Assembly: GCF_001280205.1 (NCBI RefSeq)
Contig: NZ_CP012573.1
Location: 2,418,001-2,482,000 of the forward strand
DNA length: 64,000 nt
From: Clavibacter capsici
GTDB taxonomy: Bacteria > Actinomycetota > Actinomycetes > Actinomycetales > Microbacteriaceae
Reading direction: 5' to 3'
Shown here: piece by piece, positions 52,390 to 61,662 of the stretch
Numbering within the stretch: position 1 is the first letter of the stretch
Layout of the letters: the number at the start of each line of letters is the position of its first letter
Translations under genes and position numbers: made by a program
The notes under the pieces: generated by a model
Database searches by the model: none
The model's input: only the letters and a program-made list of their open reading frames with translations
Told to the model about the DNA's origin: nothing

Positions 52390-53205
52390 TCAGCGCGCGG
52401 CGAGCGCCGCCTGGTACAGGTCGCGCTTGCCGAGGCCGGTCGCCTCGGCGATGGTGCCGGCCGCGTCCTTGAGGCGCGCGCCGTCGGCGACCAGCTCGAG
52501 CACCTGGGCCACGCCCGTCGCGAGGTCGACCTCGAGCGCCGCGGCGCCCTCCGCGACCACGACGATCTCGCCGCGCACGCCCTCGGCGGCCCAGGCGGCG
52601 AGCTCGGCGGCGGATCCGCGGCGCACCTCCTCGTACAGCTTCGTCAGCTCCCGGCACACGACGAGCCGGCGGTCGGGACCCCACTCGGCGACGACGTCCT
52701 CGAGCGACGCCTGCAGCCGGTTCGGCGACTCGAAGAAGACCATGGTGCGGCGCTCGCGCACCAGCTCGCGGAGCACGCGGCGCCGGTCGCCGCCCTTCCG
52801 CGGCAGGAAGCCCTCGAAGGTGAAGCGGTCGGTGGGGAGGCCGGACACGGCGAGCGCGCTGAGCACGGCGCTCGGGCCGGGGATCACCGTGACGCGGACG
52901 CCCGCCGCGGCTGCCGCCTCCACCAGGTGGAAGCCGGGGTCGGAGATCGCGGGCATGCCGGCGTCGGAGAGGACGAGCACGTCGGTCTCGCGCGCCAGCT
53001 CGACGAGGTCGGCCGAGCGCTCCTGCTCGTTGTGGTCGTGCAGCGCGATGAGGCGCGGCCGGTTCTCGACGCCGAGCGCGCCGAGCAGGCGGATGGTCGT
53101 GCGGGTGTCCTCGGCGGCCACGACCGTGGCGGAGGACAGCGCCTCCACGAGCCGCCGCGACGCGTCGCCCAGGTTGCCGATGGGGGTCGCGCCGAGGATG
53201 ATCAC
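52390..53205 (-). CDS. rsmI: 16S rRNA (cytidine1402-2'-O)-methyltransferase
   Basis: The 271-residue protein has the RsmI pattern: ATPIGNLGDASRRLVEAL, VAAEDTRTTIRLLGALG, VLSDAGMPAISDPGF, VIPGPSAVLSALAVSGLP and RFTFEGFLPRKG. It 2'-O-methylates C1402 of 16S rRNA. GTG at 53203-53205 is the start. Upstream DNA still encodes the last residues of a membrane protein whose intact copy sits at 54302-54643, showing that the original neighbour was displaced. In mycobacteria rsmI is divergent from and adjacent to pmt; here pmt is 6.7 kb away. Confidence 0.95.
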   Translation of the reverse strand: MIILGATPIGNLGDASRRLVEALSSATVVAAEDTRTTIRLLGALGVENRPRLIALHDHNEQERSADLVELARETDVLVLSDAGMPAISDPGFHLVEAAAAAGVRVTVIPGPSAVLSALAVSGLPTDRFTFEGFLPRKGGDRRRVLRELVRERRTMVFFESPNRLQASLEDVVAEWGPDRRLVVCRELTKLYEEVRRGSAAELAAWAAEGVRGEIVVVAEGAAALEVDLATGVAQVLELVADGARLKDAAGTIAEATGLGKRDLYQAALAAR

Positions 53206-53272
53206 CGGTCGATCATCCCATCCGAGCTGGTGCGGTCCCGGCCGGTCGCGTCCGCCCCGGTCGTCTCCGCGG
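53189..53272. repeat. 84-bp direct repeat, copy at rsmI
   Basis: About 80% identical to 54289-54372. It spans the first codons of rsmI and, read on the minus strand, the end of a reading frame (ADATGRDRTSSDGMIDR then stop) that matches the C-terminus of the membrane protein at 54302-54643. It marks the junction of the inserted segment carrying the secreted-protein gene. Confidence 0.85.
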
Positions 53273-53278
53273 TGGTGC

Positions 53279-53322
53279 CCGCAGACCGAGGCGCGGCGTC
53301 GTCGCCGTGCCTCGGCCTGCGG
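53279..53322 (-). terminator. Hairpin after secreted protein 1
   Basis: CCGCAGACCGAGGC and GCCTCGGCCTGCGG pair over 14 positions with one wobble, around a 16-base loop, 24 bases after the stop of the secreted protein gene. It isolates that gene from rsmI. Confidence 0.75.
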
Positions 53323-53346
53323 ATCAGCGAGTCGGTCCTCCGTGCG

Positions 53347-54078
53347 CTACTCCTCGCAGTGCGAGTTCCACGTGTCGGGGATCTTGATGTACAGGCCCTT
53401 CCCGCTGCACGAGGCCGAGCCCTTCACGACCTCGGAGATGCCGCCGGCGAAGAACGCGCCGACGATGCCGCAGGTCACCCGACTGAGGTCGAAGAAGACG
53501 CAGACGGACACTCCGGCGATGCCCGCGGAGGTGCCGATGAGCCCGCGCAGCCAGTCGTGGTTGATGTAGAGGGTGAACCAGTGGATCAGGTGCTTGAAGA
53601 TGTTCTTGGACTCCGAGATCGAGCCACCGGTGCCGAGAGCCGACGGGTCGCCCGCCTTCAGCGAGGCGTTCAGCGAGGCCTCGGTGCTGTCCAGCGAGGC
53701 CTTGGCGCTCTCCAGCGAGGCCTTCATCTTGGGGTCGGCCTCGGCGGACGCGCGGAGGCTGGCGACCTGCGCCTCGGCCGCGGCGGTCTGCTCGGGCGAC
53801 GGGTCGATCCAGTTGTCGAAGTGCTGGCCGTTCACGTCGATCCCGGTGCTCGCCGCGTGGAGGACGTCGGACTCGGTGATGCGGCCCGACTTGAGGTCGT
53901 CCAGCAGGTGCCCGCTCTCGATGGAGTGGCTGAGCCGGACCTCCGGGGAGTTCGGGTTCGCGACGGCGAAGGCACCGCTGCCGGGGGCGGCGATGACGAT
54001 GCCGATGGCCGCCACGGCGGTGATGGCGACGGTGGTGAGGGTGGAGCGGGTGGAGCGGGTCCGGCGGATGCTGGACAT
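53347..54078 (-). CDS. Secreted protein 1 of an unknown Cys-containing family
   Basis: The protein has 243 residues. Signal peptide (helix TVAITAVAAIGIVIAA, probable cut after GAFA near residue 38), then SGRITESDVLHA, then a charged helical region rich in Ala/Ser/Lys repeats (KASLESAKASLDSTEASLNA). An amphipathic aromatic segment follows (SESKNIFKHLIHWFTLYI), then hydrophobic stretches with two cysteines, and the end GLYIKIPDTWNSHCEE. The protein at 59126 shares this order and its NSHC tail. I know no family with these features. Membrane activity (toxin, bacteriocin or effector) is a guess from the amphipathic and hydrophobic parts. AGGAAG precedes ATG at 54078. The gene sits on a segment inserted between a membrane gene and rsmI. 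Confidence 0.75.
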   Translation of the reverse strand: MSSIRRTRSTRSTLTTVAITAVAAIGIVIAAPGSGAFAVANPNSPEVRLSHSIESGHLLDDLKSGRITESDVLHAASTGIDVNGQHFDNWIDPSPEQTAAAEAQVASLRASAEADPKMKASLESAKASLDSTEASLNASLKAGDPSALGTGGSISESKNIFKHLIHWFTLYINHDWLRGLIGTSAGIAGVSVCVFFDLSRVTCGIVGAFFAGGISEVVKGSASCSGKGLYIKIPDTWNSHCEE

Positions 54079-54288
54079 GCGTCTTCCTCTCTGTCTGGGG
54101 CGTCGGATGACGCCGCACCCGCACGGTAGGGCAGTCCACGATCGTCGTGAGGTGAACCGAGGAGAAGCACGGCTTAAAGTCAGACGAACGTCTGACGAGC
54201 CCACGAGCGGCGGCGGCCCGCCCGAGGCGGCCTCGTCGGAGCGGCCCACGGTGCCCCCGCATCCTGCGGACGCTCGTCGGGCGACCCG

Positions 54289-54372
54289 GCGCCGAGGACG
54301 ATCACCGGTCGGTCGAGCCACCCGGGCCGTGGCGGTCCCGGTCGGTGGCGTCCGCCTCGGTCGCCTCCGCGT
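54289..54372. repeat. 84-bp direct repeat, copy at the small membrane gene
   Basis: This is the partner of 53189-53272, in the same orientation and 1.1 kb away. It includes the intact 3' end of the membrane gene and, beyond its stop, a remnant of the rsmI start (GTGATCGTCCTCGGCGCC, reading VIVLGA where rsmI has MIILGA). Confidence 0.85.
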
Positions 54373-54643
54373 CGGAGAGGCCGGCCCGGTCGCCGGCGTG
54401 CACGGGCTCGTCGACCTCCTCGTCGCCCGGGTCGCTCCAGCCGCGGATCCCGTTCGCGATCCCGCAGCCGATCGAGAGGAGCCCCAGCGGGACGCCGAAG
54501 AGGACGATGGTGCCGAAGCGCCCGGCGCTGCTGATCTCGCCGAACGCACCCGTGAGACCGAGCACCGAGACCACGCACAGGGCGATGCCGAGGATCCACA
54601 GCCCCAGCGTCGTCCGCCACCGCGCCCGGCTCCGGAGGAACAC
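54302..54643 (-). CDS. Small two-helix membrane protein
   Basis: The 113-residue protein has two membrane helices (LWILGIALCVVSVLGLTG, then IVLFGVPLGLLSIGCGI) and an acidic, Asp/Glu-rich tail. GTG at 54643 follows the SRPBCC stop by three bases. Its TGA overlaps an rsmI-like GTG remnant, so it was once directly coupled to rsmI. Function unknown. Confidence 0.7.
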   Translation of the reverse strand: MFLRSRARWRTTLGLWILGIALCVVSVLGLTGAFGEISSAGRFGTIVLFGVPLGLLSIGCGIANGIRGWSDPGDEEVDEPVHAGDRAGLSDAEATEADATDRDRHGPGGSTDR

Positions 54644-54646
54644 GAC

Positions 54647-55150
54647 TCAGCCCGCGTCGGACGCGACGGCGCCCGCGCCCACCGCGGCCAGGACCACCGG
54701 GTCCGCGCAGCCGCGCGCGAAGCCGTCGATGCGCCGGTCCATGTCGCGCTGCAGGATCCACGTGCCGATGCGCTCGGCGACGGGTGCGAGCCAGGCGGGC
54801 CGGCACGCGAAGCTGTAGCGCCAGGTCGCGAGCGCCTGATGCGGCTCGCCCTCGACGGGCGCGAACCGCCACCCGCCGCCCATGCGCGCGAAGAACCACG
54901 ACCCCTGGGTCATCCTCATGCCGACGTTGGTCGGCGGATGGTGCGAGACGTACTCGCTCACCATGCTGAGGCCGAGGCGCGAGACCGTGAACGTGCGGAC
55001 GCCCTTGGCGGGCTCGGTCGCGCCGCCCATGAGGTGCTGGTGCGCGATGAAGGGATCCCACCGCTTCCGGATCGCCCCCTGCGTCTGCGAGATCGCGAAC
55101 GCGACGGCGGGCTCCACGGGGACGATGCGGCGGGACTCGACGACGGGCAC
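54647..55150 (-). CDS. SRPBCC-family (START-like) protein
   Basis: The 167-residue protein has the helix-grip pattern of SRPBCC proteins: [18 protein letters not shown] at the start, [15 protein letters not shown], then [20 protein letters not shown] and a long C-terminal helix ([17 protein letters not shown]). Such proteins bind hydrophobic ligands or act as cyclases; this one has no specific signature. GTG at 55150 is the best start. Likely co-transcribed with the small membrane gene downstream. Confidence 0.78.
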   Translation of the reverse strand: MPVVESRRIVPVEPAVAFAISQTQGAIRKRWDPFIAHQHLMGGATEPAKGVRTFTVSRLGLSMVSEYVSHHPPTNVGMRMTQGSWFFARMGGGWRFAPVEGEPHQALATWRYSFACRPAWLAPVAERIGTWILQRDMDRRIDGFARGCADPVVLAAVGAGAVASDAG

Positions 55151-55200
55151 GGAGCCATGCTGGCATGGCGGATGCGGGAGGCGCGGGGCCCGCGCCCCCG

Positions 55201-55824
55201 TCAGAGGGCCGAGAACGCCAGCGCGTAGAGGGCCGCGCCCGCGCCGGTGAGCGCGATCGCCAGCACCCGGTCGCGCGGCCGGTCGATCCGGCCGACGACC
55301 GCCCAGGCGAGGATCCCGATGCCGATGGCGATGCTGAGGGTCCAGTAGAGCCAGCCCGTCGTCGCGGCGACGCGGAGCAGCCCCCAGATGCCGTCGCCGA
55401 CCATGACCGCCGCCACCACCGCGGTCCCGCACGCCCGGAGCGTGCCCGATCCCGACGCCCACGCGAGGCCGGCGAGCCCGAGCACCGGACCGGCCAGGGT
55501 CGCGATGACGAAGTAGAGGTCGCCGGGGCCGTACGCGTCGGGGAAGCCGCGCAGCGTCGAGACGACCGCGTAGCCCTGGAGCAGCGCGTGGAACACCACG
55601 AGGCCCATGCCCGCCGCGATCCACCAGCGGCGCGCGCTCGGCCGTCGCATGCACACCGCGGTCACGACGAAGGCCAGCAGCGTCCAGCCGCCGTTCGAGT
55701 CGGCGAAGGACCGCAGCCCGTCCGGCAGCCGGAGCTGGGCGAACGACGTGGCGCCGCCGAGCAGGAGCCCGAGGGCGGCGGCGAGCAGCCACCAGGCGAT
55801 CGTGGAGATGAGGGTGCGCGTCAT
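55201..55824 (-). CDS. Multi-helix membrane protein (DUF6518-like)
   Basis: The 207-residue protein has six or seven membrane helices, beginning with [19 protein letters not shown]. The pattern resembles a poorly described actinobacterial membrane family; I am unsure of the family name. ATG at 55822-55824 is the start. It lies 50 bases upstream of the SRPBCC gene on the same strand and may share its transcript. Function unknown. Confidence 0.7.
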   Translation of the reverse strand: MTRTLISTIAWWLLAAALGLLLGGATSFAQLRLPDGLRSFADSNGGWTLLAFVVTAVCMRRPSARRWWIAAGMGLVVFHALLQGYAVVSTLRGFPDAYGPGDLYFVIATLAGPVLGLAGLAWASGSGTLRACGTAVVAAVMVGDGIWGLLRVAATTGWLYWTLSIAIGIGILAWAVVGRIDRPRDRVLAIALTGAGAALYALAFSAL

Positions 55825-56067
55825 GTCCCCAGGATCCCGGCGGCGAGCGCGCCCGCCGTCGGCCGCGAGGAGCATCCCCGCGGATCCGCATGCGACTCCG
55901 GGGGTACGGCGACGTGTCCCCTCCGACGCGACGCGACGCGGCGCGGCGCGGCACGCCGCCGACGGACCACGGCGCCCGCCATCCTGCGTACGCTCGTGAC
56001 AGCGGCCCCGCGGGCCGACGCCGCCCGGATCGGGCACGAGCACCACCACCCACCCCGAGGAGCACCA

Positions 56068-58338
56068 GTGGACGACGCCATCGAGACGAACGCGATCCCC
56101 GAGCCGGAGCCCACGGAGATCACCTACGACGAGGACCGCTTCCCGGCGCGCCCCGCCCGGCTCCGCTCCCGTCCGCAGCTGCGCGCCAGCGGGATCCGCC
56201 GCTCGTCGAACGACCCGCGCGCCGCCGACGCGTCGAACCCGTCCTACGTGGAGTGGCTCCGCCGCCAGTCGATGCTCGGCGACGCCGACGTGCTGAGCCG
56301 CGGCCTCTCCGGCTCGCCCAGCATGTGGTCGAACCCGTACGCCCGGCCGGACGCCCGCCGCGCCATCGACACCGCGTCGGTCTGGTTCACCGCCTACCCG
56401 ATCTCGCTCATCACCAAGCCCGGCGAGTCCTACCTCGGCGCGCTCGGCGACCCGCAGCTGTGGGAGATCTTCCAGTCGATCGGCATCGAGGCCGTGCACA
56501 CCGGCCCCGTGAAGCTCGCCGGCGGCATAACCGAGTGGTCGCAGACCGCGAGCGTCGACGGCCACTTCGACCGCATCAGCACGCAGATCGACGCGGCGTT
56601 CGGCACGGAGGACGAGTTCCGCCGCCTCACCGAGGTCGCCGACCAGCACGGCGGCAGCGTCATCGACGACATCGTGCCCGGCCACACCGGCAAAGGCGCG
56701 GACTTCCGCCTGGCCGAGATGGGCTACAAGGACTTCCCCGGGATCTACCACATGGTCGAGATCCCCGAGGAGGACTGGCACCTGCTGCCCGACGTGCTGC
56801 CGGGCCGCGACGCCGTCAACCTCGACGTGGCCGCCGAGCAGGCGCTCGCCGACCAGGGCTACATCATCGGCCGCCTGCAGCGCGTGATCTTCTACGCGCC
56901 CGGCGTGAAGGAGACCAACTGGAGCGCCACCGCGCCCGTGCTCGGCGTCGACGGCCGCACGCGCCGCTGGGTGTACCTGCACTACTTCAAGCAGGGCCAG
57001 CCCTCCATCAACTGGCTCGACCCCACGTTCGCGGGCATGCGCATGGTCATCGGCGACGCGCTCCACTCGCTCGGCGACCTCGGCGCGAGCGCGCTGCGGC
57101 TCGACGCGAACGGCTTCCTCGGCGTGGAGAAGAGCGTCGAGGGACCGGCGTGGTCCGAGGGCCACCCGCTCTCGGAGGCGGCGAACCACCTCATCGCGAG
57201 CATGGTGCGCAAGGTCGGCGGGTTCTCCTTCCAGGAGCTGAACCTCACGATGGAGGACATCCGCGACACCGGCCGCGTCGGCGCCGACCTCTCCTACGAC
57301 TTCATCAACCGGCCCGCGTACCAGCACGCGCTGGCGACCGGCGACACCGAGTTCCTGCGCCTCACGCTCCGCACCTCGCTCGAGGTGGGCGTCGAGCCCG
57401 TGATCCTCGTTCACGCCCTCCAGAACCACGACGAGCTCACCTACGAGCTCGTGCACTGGGCGACCGAGCACTGCGCGGACGTGTTCCCGTTCCGCGGCGG
57501 CGAGCTGACGGGCGCCGACCTCGCGGAGACCATCCGCGGCGACCTCCTCGAGGAGCTCACGGGCGAGAGCGCCGACTACAACCACGTGTTCACCACGAAC
57601 GGCATCGCCTGCACCACGGCGTCCGTCATCGCGGCCGCGCAGGGCTTCACCACGCTCGACGCGATCGGCGAGGACGACGTCGAGGGGATCCGCGCCGCGC
57701 ACCTCCTGCTCGCCAAGTTCAACGCGTGGCAGCCGGGCGTCTTCGCGCTCTCCGCGTGGGACCTCCTCGGCGTGCTGCCGCTGCAGGCGTCGCAGGTGGC
57801 CGACCTCATCGAGGGCGGCGACACCCGCTGGGTGCACCGCGGCGGCCACGACCTGCTCGACGCGGCGCCCGAGGCGACCACGTCCGGGTCCGGCATGCCG
57901 CGCGGCCGCTCGCTCTACGGATCGCTGCCCGCCCAGGTGGACGACCCCACGTCGTTCGTCTCCGGGCTCCGCAGCCTCCTCGAGGTGCGCGAGCGCTTCG
58001 ACGTGGCGGTCGGCACGCAGGTCGACGTCCCGGACGTCGGCCACCCCGGCATGCTCGTCATGGTGCACCGCCTCGACAACGGCGACCCGGAGGCCGACGC
58101 CCGCCTCCAGCTGACGGTGCTCAACTTCACCGGCGAGCCGATCCTCGCCACGGTGCGCTCCGAGCACCTGCCCACCCGGCGCGCGGTCCGCGACGCCACC
58201 ACGGGCGAGGAGGTCGGCACGGTCGACGACCTGTCCAGCTTCCCCGTGCAGCTCGAGCCCTACGCGGGCCTGTTCCTGCTGCTCGACGAGGCGCCCGAGG
58301 TCGAGGGCGACGACGCCGAGGACGACGCGGACAGCTAG
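56068..58338 (+). CDS. GH13 family enzyme, trehalose synthase (TreS)-like
   Basis: The 756-residue protein has the alpha-amylase-family catalytic set: region [15 protein letters not shown], nucleophile D346 in ALRLDANGF, acid E390 in SFQELNL, and third carboxylate D455 in LQNHDELT. The middle matches trehalose synthase/amylosucrase-like members that interconvert or transfer glucose; TreS itself is usually under 620 residues, so this protein is long. The N-terminal 90 residues are extra and partly disordered. GTG at 56068 was chosen because CGAGGAGCACCA precedes it. No treZ, treY or glgE lies nearby. The exact reaction cannot be settled from sequence reading. Confidence 0.8.
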   Translation: MDDAIETNAIPEPEPTEITYDEDRFPARPARLRSRPQLRASGIRRSSNDPRAADASNPSYVEWLRRQSMLGDADVLSRGLSGSPSMWSNPYARPDARRAIDTASVWFTAYPISLITKPGESYLGALGDPQLWEIFQSIGIEAVHTGPVKLAGGITEWSQTASVDGHFDRISTQIDAAFGTEDEFRRLTEVADQHGGSVIDDIVPGHTGKGADFRLAEMGYKDFPGIYHMVEIPEEDWHLLPDVLPGRDAVNLDVAAEQALADQGYIIGRLQRVIFYAPGVKETNWSATAPVLGVDGRTRRWVYLHYFKQGQPSINWLDPTFAGMRMVIGDALHSLGDLGASALRLDANGFLGVEKSVEGPAWSEGHPLSEAANHLIASMVRKVGGFSFQELNLTMEDIRDTGRVGADLSYDFINRPAYQHALATGDTEFLRLTLRTSLEVGVEPVILVHALQNHDELTYELVHWATEHCADVFPFRGGELTGADLAETIRGDLLEELTGESADYNHVFTTNGIACTTASVIAAAQGFTTLDAIGEDDVEGIRAAHLLLAKFNAWQPGVFALSAWDLLGVLPLQASQVADLIEGGDTRWVHRGGHDLLDAAPEATTSGSGMPRGRSLYGSLPAQVDDPTSFVSGLRSLLEVRERFDVAVGTQVDVPDVGHPGMLVMVHRLDNGDPEADARLQLTVLNFTGEPILATVRSEHLPTRRAVRDATTGEEVGTVDDLSSFPVQLEPYAGLFLLLDEAPEVEGDDAEDDADS

Positions 58339-58515
58339 GAGCAGCCCGCGCCGCCGCCGGCACCCCTGCACGTGACGGCGCCAGGGTCTCGAGGACGCTC
58401 ACCGCCGAGCGTCCTCCGGTCGGATGGATACGGGGCGGATCAGCACGGTCGGCACACGGCGCGGGAAGGGCATGCGCCCGGTCCACCCCGCGCCGCCCCT
58501 CCCGCGTCGAGACGC

Positions 58516-58941
58516 TCAGCCGTGCTCCTCGGCCTCGTGCTCGCTGCGACGGCCGCAGCCCGGATCACCGCGCGGGCGTCGCGGACCCGCAGAGCGCACG
58601 CCGCCGTCGCCCCGGCCGGTCCGACCGCGCGTTCCGACGCGGCCACCGAAGACGACGCCCAGCGAGGCCGCCACGAGCGCGAGCACCAGGAGCGTGAGCG
58701 GCGGCACGACGGACTCGCGACGGCGGGCGTGCACGACGACGACGATCATCAGCGCCGCCAGGCCGATCGCTTCGACGACCTCGAGGGCCGCGATCGCCTT
58801 CACGGCGGTCGCGGAGAAGCCCTCGGCCCATTGCATGCCGCCTTCGACGGTGTCCTGTCGCGAGCGGACGAGCTCGAGGGTCCCGGCGCCGAGCATGCTG
58901 ACGGCCAGCATGCGGGACACGGCCCGGAGGGCGATGAGCAC
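58516..58941 (-). CDS. DoxX-like membrane protein
   Basis: The 141-residue frame begins with a DoxX-like run: MLGAGTLELVRSRQDTV, then FSATAVKAIAALEVVEAIGL, a family of small four-helix membrane proteins. The last 40 residues are Arg/Gly-rich and unlike DoxX, so the real end may be frameshifted or just divergent. GTG at 58941 or ATG at 58911 could be the start. Function unknown. Confidence 0.55.
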   Translation of the reverse strand: MLIALRAVSRMLAVSMLGAGTLELVRSRQDTVEGGMQWAEGFSATAVKAIAALEVVEAIGLAALMIVVVVHARRRESVVPPLTLLVLALVAASLGVVFGGRVGTRGRTGRGDGGVRSAGPRRPRGDPGCGRRSEHEAEEHG

Positions 58942-59125
58942 GGGTCCCGCTCGTCGTGCTCCGGCGACAGCATGGCGGGTGCCGGCCGAGCACCGCGTCG
59001 CGCGCGGCCCTGTGCACCCGGTCGACCTGGCCGAGGCCCCGCGCCCTACGGTCTCGAGTCACACGGGCATCCCGCGCCGTGTCGACTGCGATCCCCGGTC
59101 GATCGTCCACCGTAGAAAGGCCCTC

Positions 59126-59812
59126 ATGTCCTCGACGCCACCCCGCCCCGCGTTCCGCACCCCCTCCTTCATCGCCCGCTCGCATCGTCCCGGTCGGGCA
59201 GGTGCCGGCGTCGCCATCGTCGGCGTCCTCGCCGTCGTCGGCTCCTTGGCCGTCGGCCCCACCCCTGCGCGGGCCGCCGAGGTGTCCACGCAAGCTGCAG
59301 AAGCAGCGATCTCCGCATCGGTGAGCCGAGGCACGTACGAACGGGATCTCGTCACGGGCCGCATCACCCCTGAGCAGGTCGTCGACGTCACCGTCGCGGC
59401 AGACACCGCCTCCGGGACCGCCGTGGCCGACCGGGACACGCTCGTCCAGCGAGCGACCGCGGAGATCGCCCAGCTCCGCGCGGACAGCATCGCCGAGTCC
59501 GCCCCGCCCGCTGCCCTTTCGAACGCCCCGGTCACTGAGAGCAAGTCCTTCTGGAAGAAGTTCAAGCACTGGGCCACGCTGACGGTCGACTCGAAGGCGC
59601 TCGCGAGCGCCGGCGGCGGCGCCGCCGGCGTGCTCGCCGTCATCGGCGGTACGTGCTACGGCTTCGCCGTGTACGTCTGCGCCGCTGTCTTCGCACTCGG
59701 GGCAGGGGCCGCGCTCGGCCTCTTCGCCCTCGCGATCGGGTGCGTCGAGGACGGACAGAAGTACACCTACGTCAAGGTCCCGGACTTCGCGAACAGCCAC
59801 TGCGGCAACTGA
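59126..59812 (+). CDS. Secreted protein 2 of the NSHC family
   Basis: The 228-residue homologue of the protein at 53347. Signal peptide (cut after PARA near residue 50), then TGRITPEQVVDV, the amphipathic TESKSFWKKFKHWATLTV, two hydrophobic helices with cysteines (GGTCYGFAVYVCAAVFALGA), and the end YTYVKVPDFANSHCGN. The order of blocks and the tail K-x-P-D-x-x-N-S-H-C are shared with the other copy. No family is recognised. AAAGG precedes ATG at 59126. It sits next to pmt as its relative sits next to rsmI. Confidence 0.78.
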   Translation: MSSTPPRPAFRTPSFIARSHRPGRAGAGVAIVGVLAVVGSLAVGPTPARAAEVSTQAAEAAISASVSRGTYERDLVTGRITPEQVVDVTVAADTASGTAVADRDTLVQRATAEIAQLRADSIAESAPPAALSNAPVTESKSFWKKFKHWATLTVDSKALASAGGGAAGVLAVIGGTCYGFAVYVCAAVFALGAGAALGLFALAIGCVEDGQKYTYVKVPDFANSHCGN

Positions 59813-59853
59813 CGAACCCGGGCGCGCCGCGAGCGACGCGGCGTGGGAAGCGA

Positions 59854-59910
59854 CCGGGGCTCCGGGCGGCGGGGCGGTGCGAGCATCCGCACTCCCGCAC
59901 GGAGCCCCGG
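59854..59910 (+). terminator. Branched hairpin after secreted protein 2
   Basis: CCGGGGCTCCG (59854-59864) and CGGAGCCCCGG (59900-59910) pair perfectly, and an inner 5-bp stem (GTGCG/CGCAC, 59877-59892) sits inside the loop. GGGCGCGCCGCG also occurs as a direct repeat at 59819 and 59909. It lies 42 bases after the stop codon. Confidence 0.65.
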
Positions 59911-59967
59911 GCGCGCCGCGGAGCGTCCGCCCCCGGGTGGCCGCGCGCGTGCGTGCGATGATGAGCC

Positions 59968-61662
59968 GTGCCCGACCTGCCCCATCGCCCCGCCGAGCAC
60001 GACGCCCCGCCCGCCGGTGTCCCGGGGCACGACGACGACAGCCCCACCTTCGTCGGCCGCCGCGCTGACGAGCGTGCGGTCTCTGCCCGCGGATCCCGCC
60101 TCGACGACCTGCTGGCCCGCCTCGTCACCACGCCCGGCCGCCGGCGCGCGCTCGAGTGGGGCACCGTCATCGCGATCGCGCTGCTCGCCGCGGTGCTCCG
60201 CATCCAGTCGCTCGGCCACCCCGACACGCTCGTCTTCGACGAGACCTTCTACGTGAAGGACGCGTGGACCCTCCTCCACCTCGGCTACGAGGGGTCGTGG
60301 CCCACGGATCCGAACCCCGCCTTCATCGCCGGGCAGACCGACGGGTACCTGCAGGCGCCCGGGTTCGTGGCGCATCCGCCCCTCGGCAAGTGGGTCATCG
60401 CGCTCGGGCTCGCGGTCTTCGGCGCGGCGGATCCGGTGGGCTGGCGCATCGCGACGGCCGTCGTCGGCACCCTCGCCGTCGTGCTCCTCACGCTCATCGC
60501 CCGCCGGCTCACCGCATCCGCGATGGTCGCCGCCATCGCCGGCCTCCTCTTCGCGATCGACGGCCACGCCATCGTCATGAGCCGCATCGCGCTCCTCGAC
60601 ACGCACGTCATGTTCTTCGGCCTCCTCGGCTTCGGCGCGATCCTCCTCGACCGCACCTGGCACGAGCGCCGGTTCGCGCGCCTCCTCGCCCTCCGCCGCG
60701 ACGCGCGCCCCGAGAACGCCCACCCGCTCGAGTTCGGTCCCGTGATCCTGTGGCGCCCGTGGCTGATCGCCGCCGGCGTCGCGTTCGGCGCCACCTCGTC
60801 GGTCAAGTGGTCGGGCGTCTTCTTCCTCGCGGGCTTCGGCCTCTACGTGGTGCTCACCGACATGCTCCTGCGCCGCCGACACGGGCTCGCCGCGTGGTTC
60901 ACGGCGGGCGCGGTCGCGCAGGGCCCGGTGTCGTTCCTCCTCCTCGTGCCGCCCGCCATCGCCGCGTTCCTCGCGTCCTACGCGGGCTGGTTCGCGACAT
61001 CGAACGGGTACTTCCGGAACTGGGCGGCCGAGGGCGCGAACGCGTGGCAGGGCTCCCTCGCGTGGGTGCCGCTGTCGGTCCAGAGCCTGTGGCACTACCT
61101 GTCGCAGCAGTACGCGTTCAACGTGGGGCTCGACGTCACGCACCCGTACCGGGCGGATCCGCGCCTCTGGCTCCTGCTCTACCGGCCGACGCAGTTCTAC
61201 TACGAGGGCTACGGCTACGGCGAGGCGGGCTGCACGGTCGACGCGTGCTCGGCGTCCATCACCTCGATCGCGAACCCGATCATCTGGTGGCTCTCCGTCG
61301 CCGCGATGCTCTACCTCGTCTACCGGCTCGCCGCCCGCCGCGAGTGGCGCGTGGGCCTCGTGCTCATGGGGATGGTCGTCGGCTACCTGCCGTGGCTGCT
61401 CTACGTGAACCGCACGGTCTTCCAGTTCTACTCGATCGCCTTCGAGCCGTACCTGCTGCTCAGCCTCGCGGTGGTGCTGGGTCTGGTCCTCGGCGACCGC
61501 GGGGACCCGCGCCCCCGGCGCACGCGCGGCATCGTCATCGTGGCCGTGGTGCTCGTGGTGTGCGCGCTCGTCAGCGCCTTCTTCTACCCGCTCTGGACCG
61601 GGCAGCTCGTGCCGACGTGGTTCTGGCGGCTGCACGCGTGGATCCCCTCGGGCTGGATCTGA
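59968..61662 (+). CDS. pmt: Dolichyl-phosphate-mannose--protein mannosyltransferase
   Basis: The 564-residue GT39 protein has VFDETFYVKDAWTLL, HPPLGKWVIALG, SRIALLDTHVMFFG and SSVKWSGVFFLAGFGLY, all PMT motifs, with about eleven membrane helices. It transfers mannose from polyprenyl phosphate to Ser/Thr of exported proteins. GTG at 59968 is the start, followed downstream by a YeiH-family gene sharing its stop. In mycobacteria pmt (Rv1002c) is adjacent to and divergent from rsmI; here 6.7 kb of other genes lies between them. Confidence 0.95.
   Translation: MPDLPHRPAEHDAPPAGVPGHDDDSPTFVGRRADERAVSARGSRLDDLLARLVTTPGRRRALEWGTVIAIALLAAVLRIQSLGHPDTLVFDETFYVKDAWTLLHLGYEGSWPTDPNPAFIAGQTDGYLQAPGFVAHPPLGKWVIALGLAVFGAADPVGWRIATAVVGTLAVVLLTLIARRLTASAMVAAIAGLLFAIDGHAIVMSRIALLDTHVMFFGLLGFGAILLDRTWHERRFARLLALRRDARPENAHPLEFGPVILWRPWLIAAGVAFGATSSVKWSGVFFLAGFGLYVVLTDMLLRRRHGLAAWFTAGAVAQGPVSFLLLVPPAIAAFLASYAGWFATSNGYFRNWAAEGANAWQGSLAWVPLSVQSLWHYLSQQYAFNVGLDVTHPYRADPRLWLLLYRPTQFYYEGYGYGEAGCTVDACSASITSIANPIIWWLSVAAMLYLVYRLAARREWRVGLVLMGMVVGYLPWLLYVNRTVFQFYSIAFEPYLLLSLAVVLGLVLGDRGDPRPRRTRGIVIVAVVLVVCALVSAFFYPLWTGQLVPTWFWRLHAWIPSGWI

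Noticed and set aside
55920-55955. GACGC/GGCGC microsatellite as a functional repeat
   Set aside because: Only three copies of each pentamer occur, in very GC-rich DNA; chance is a sufficient explanation.
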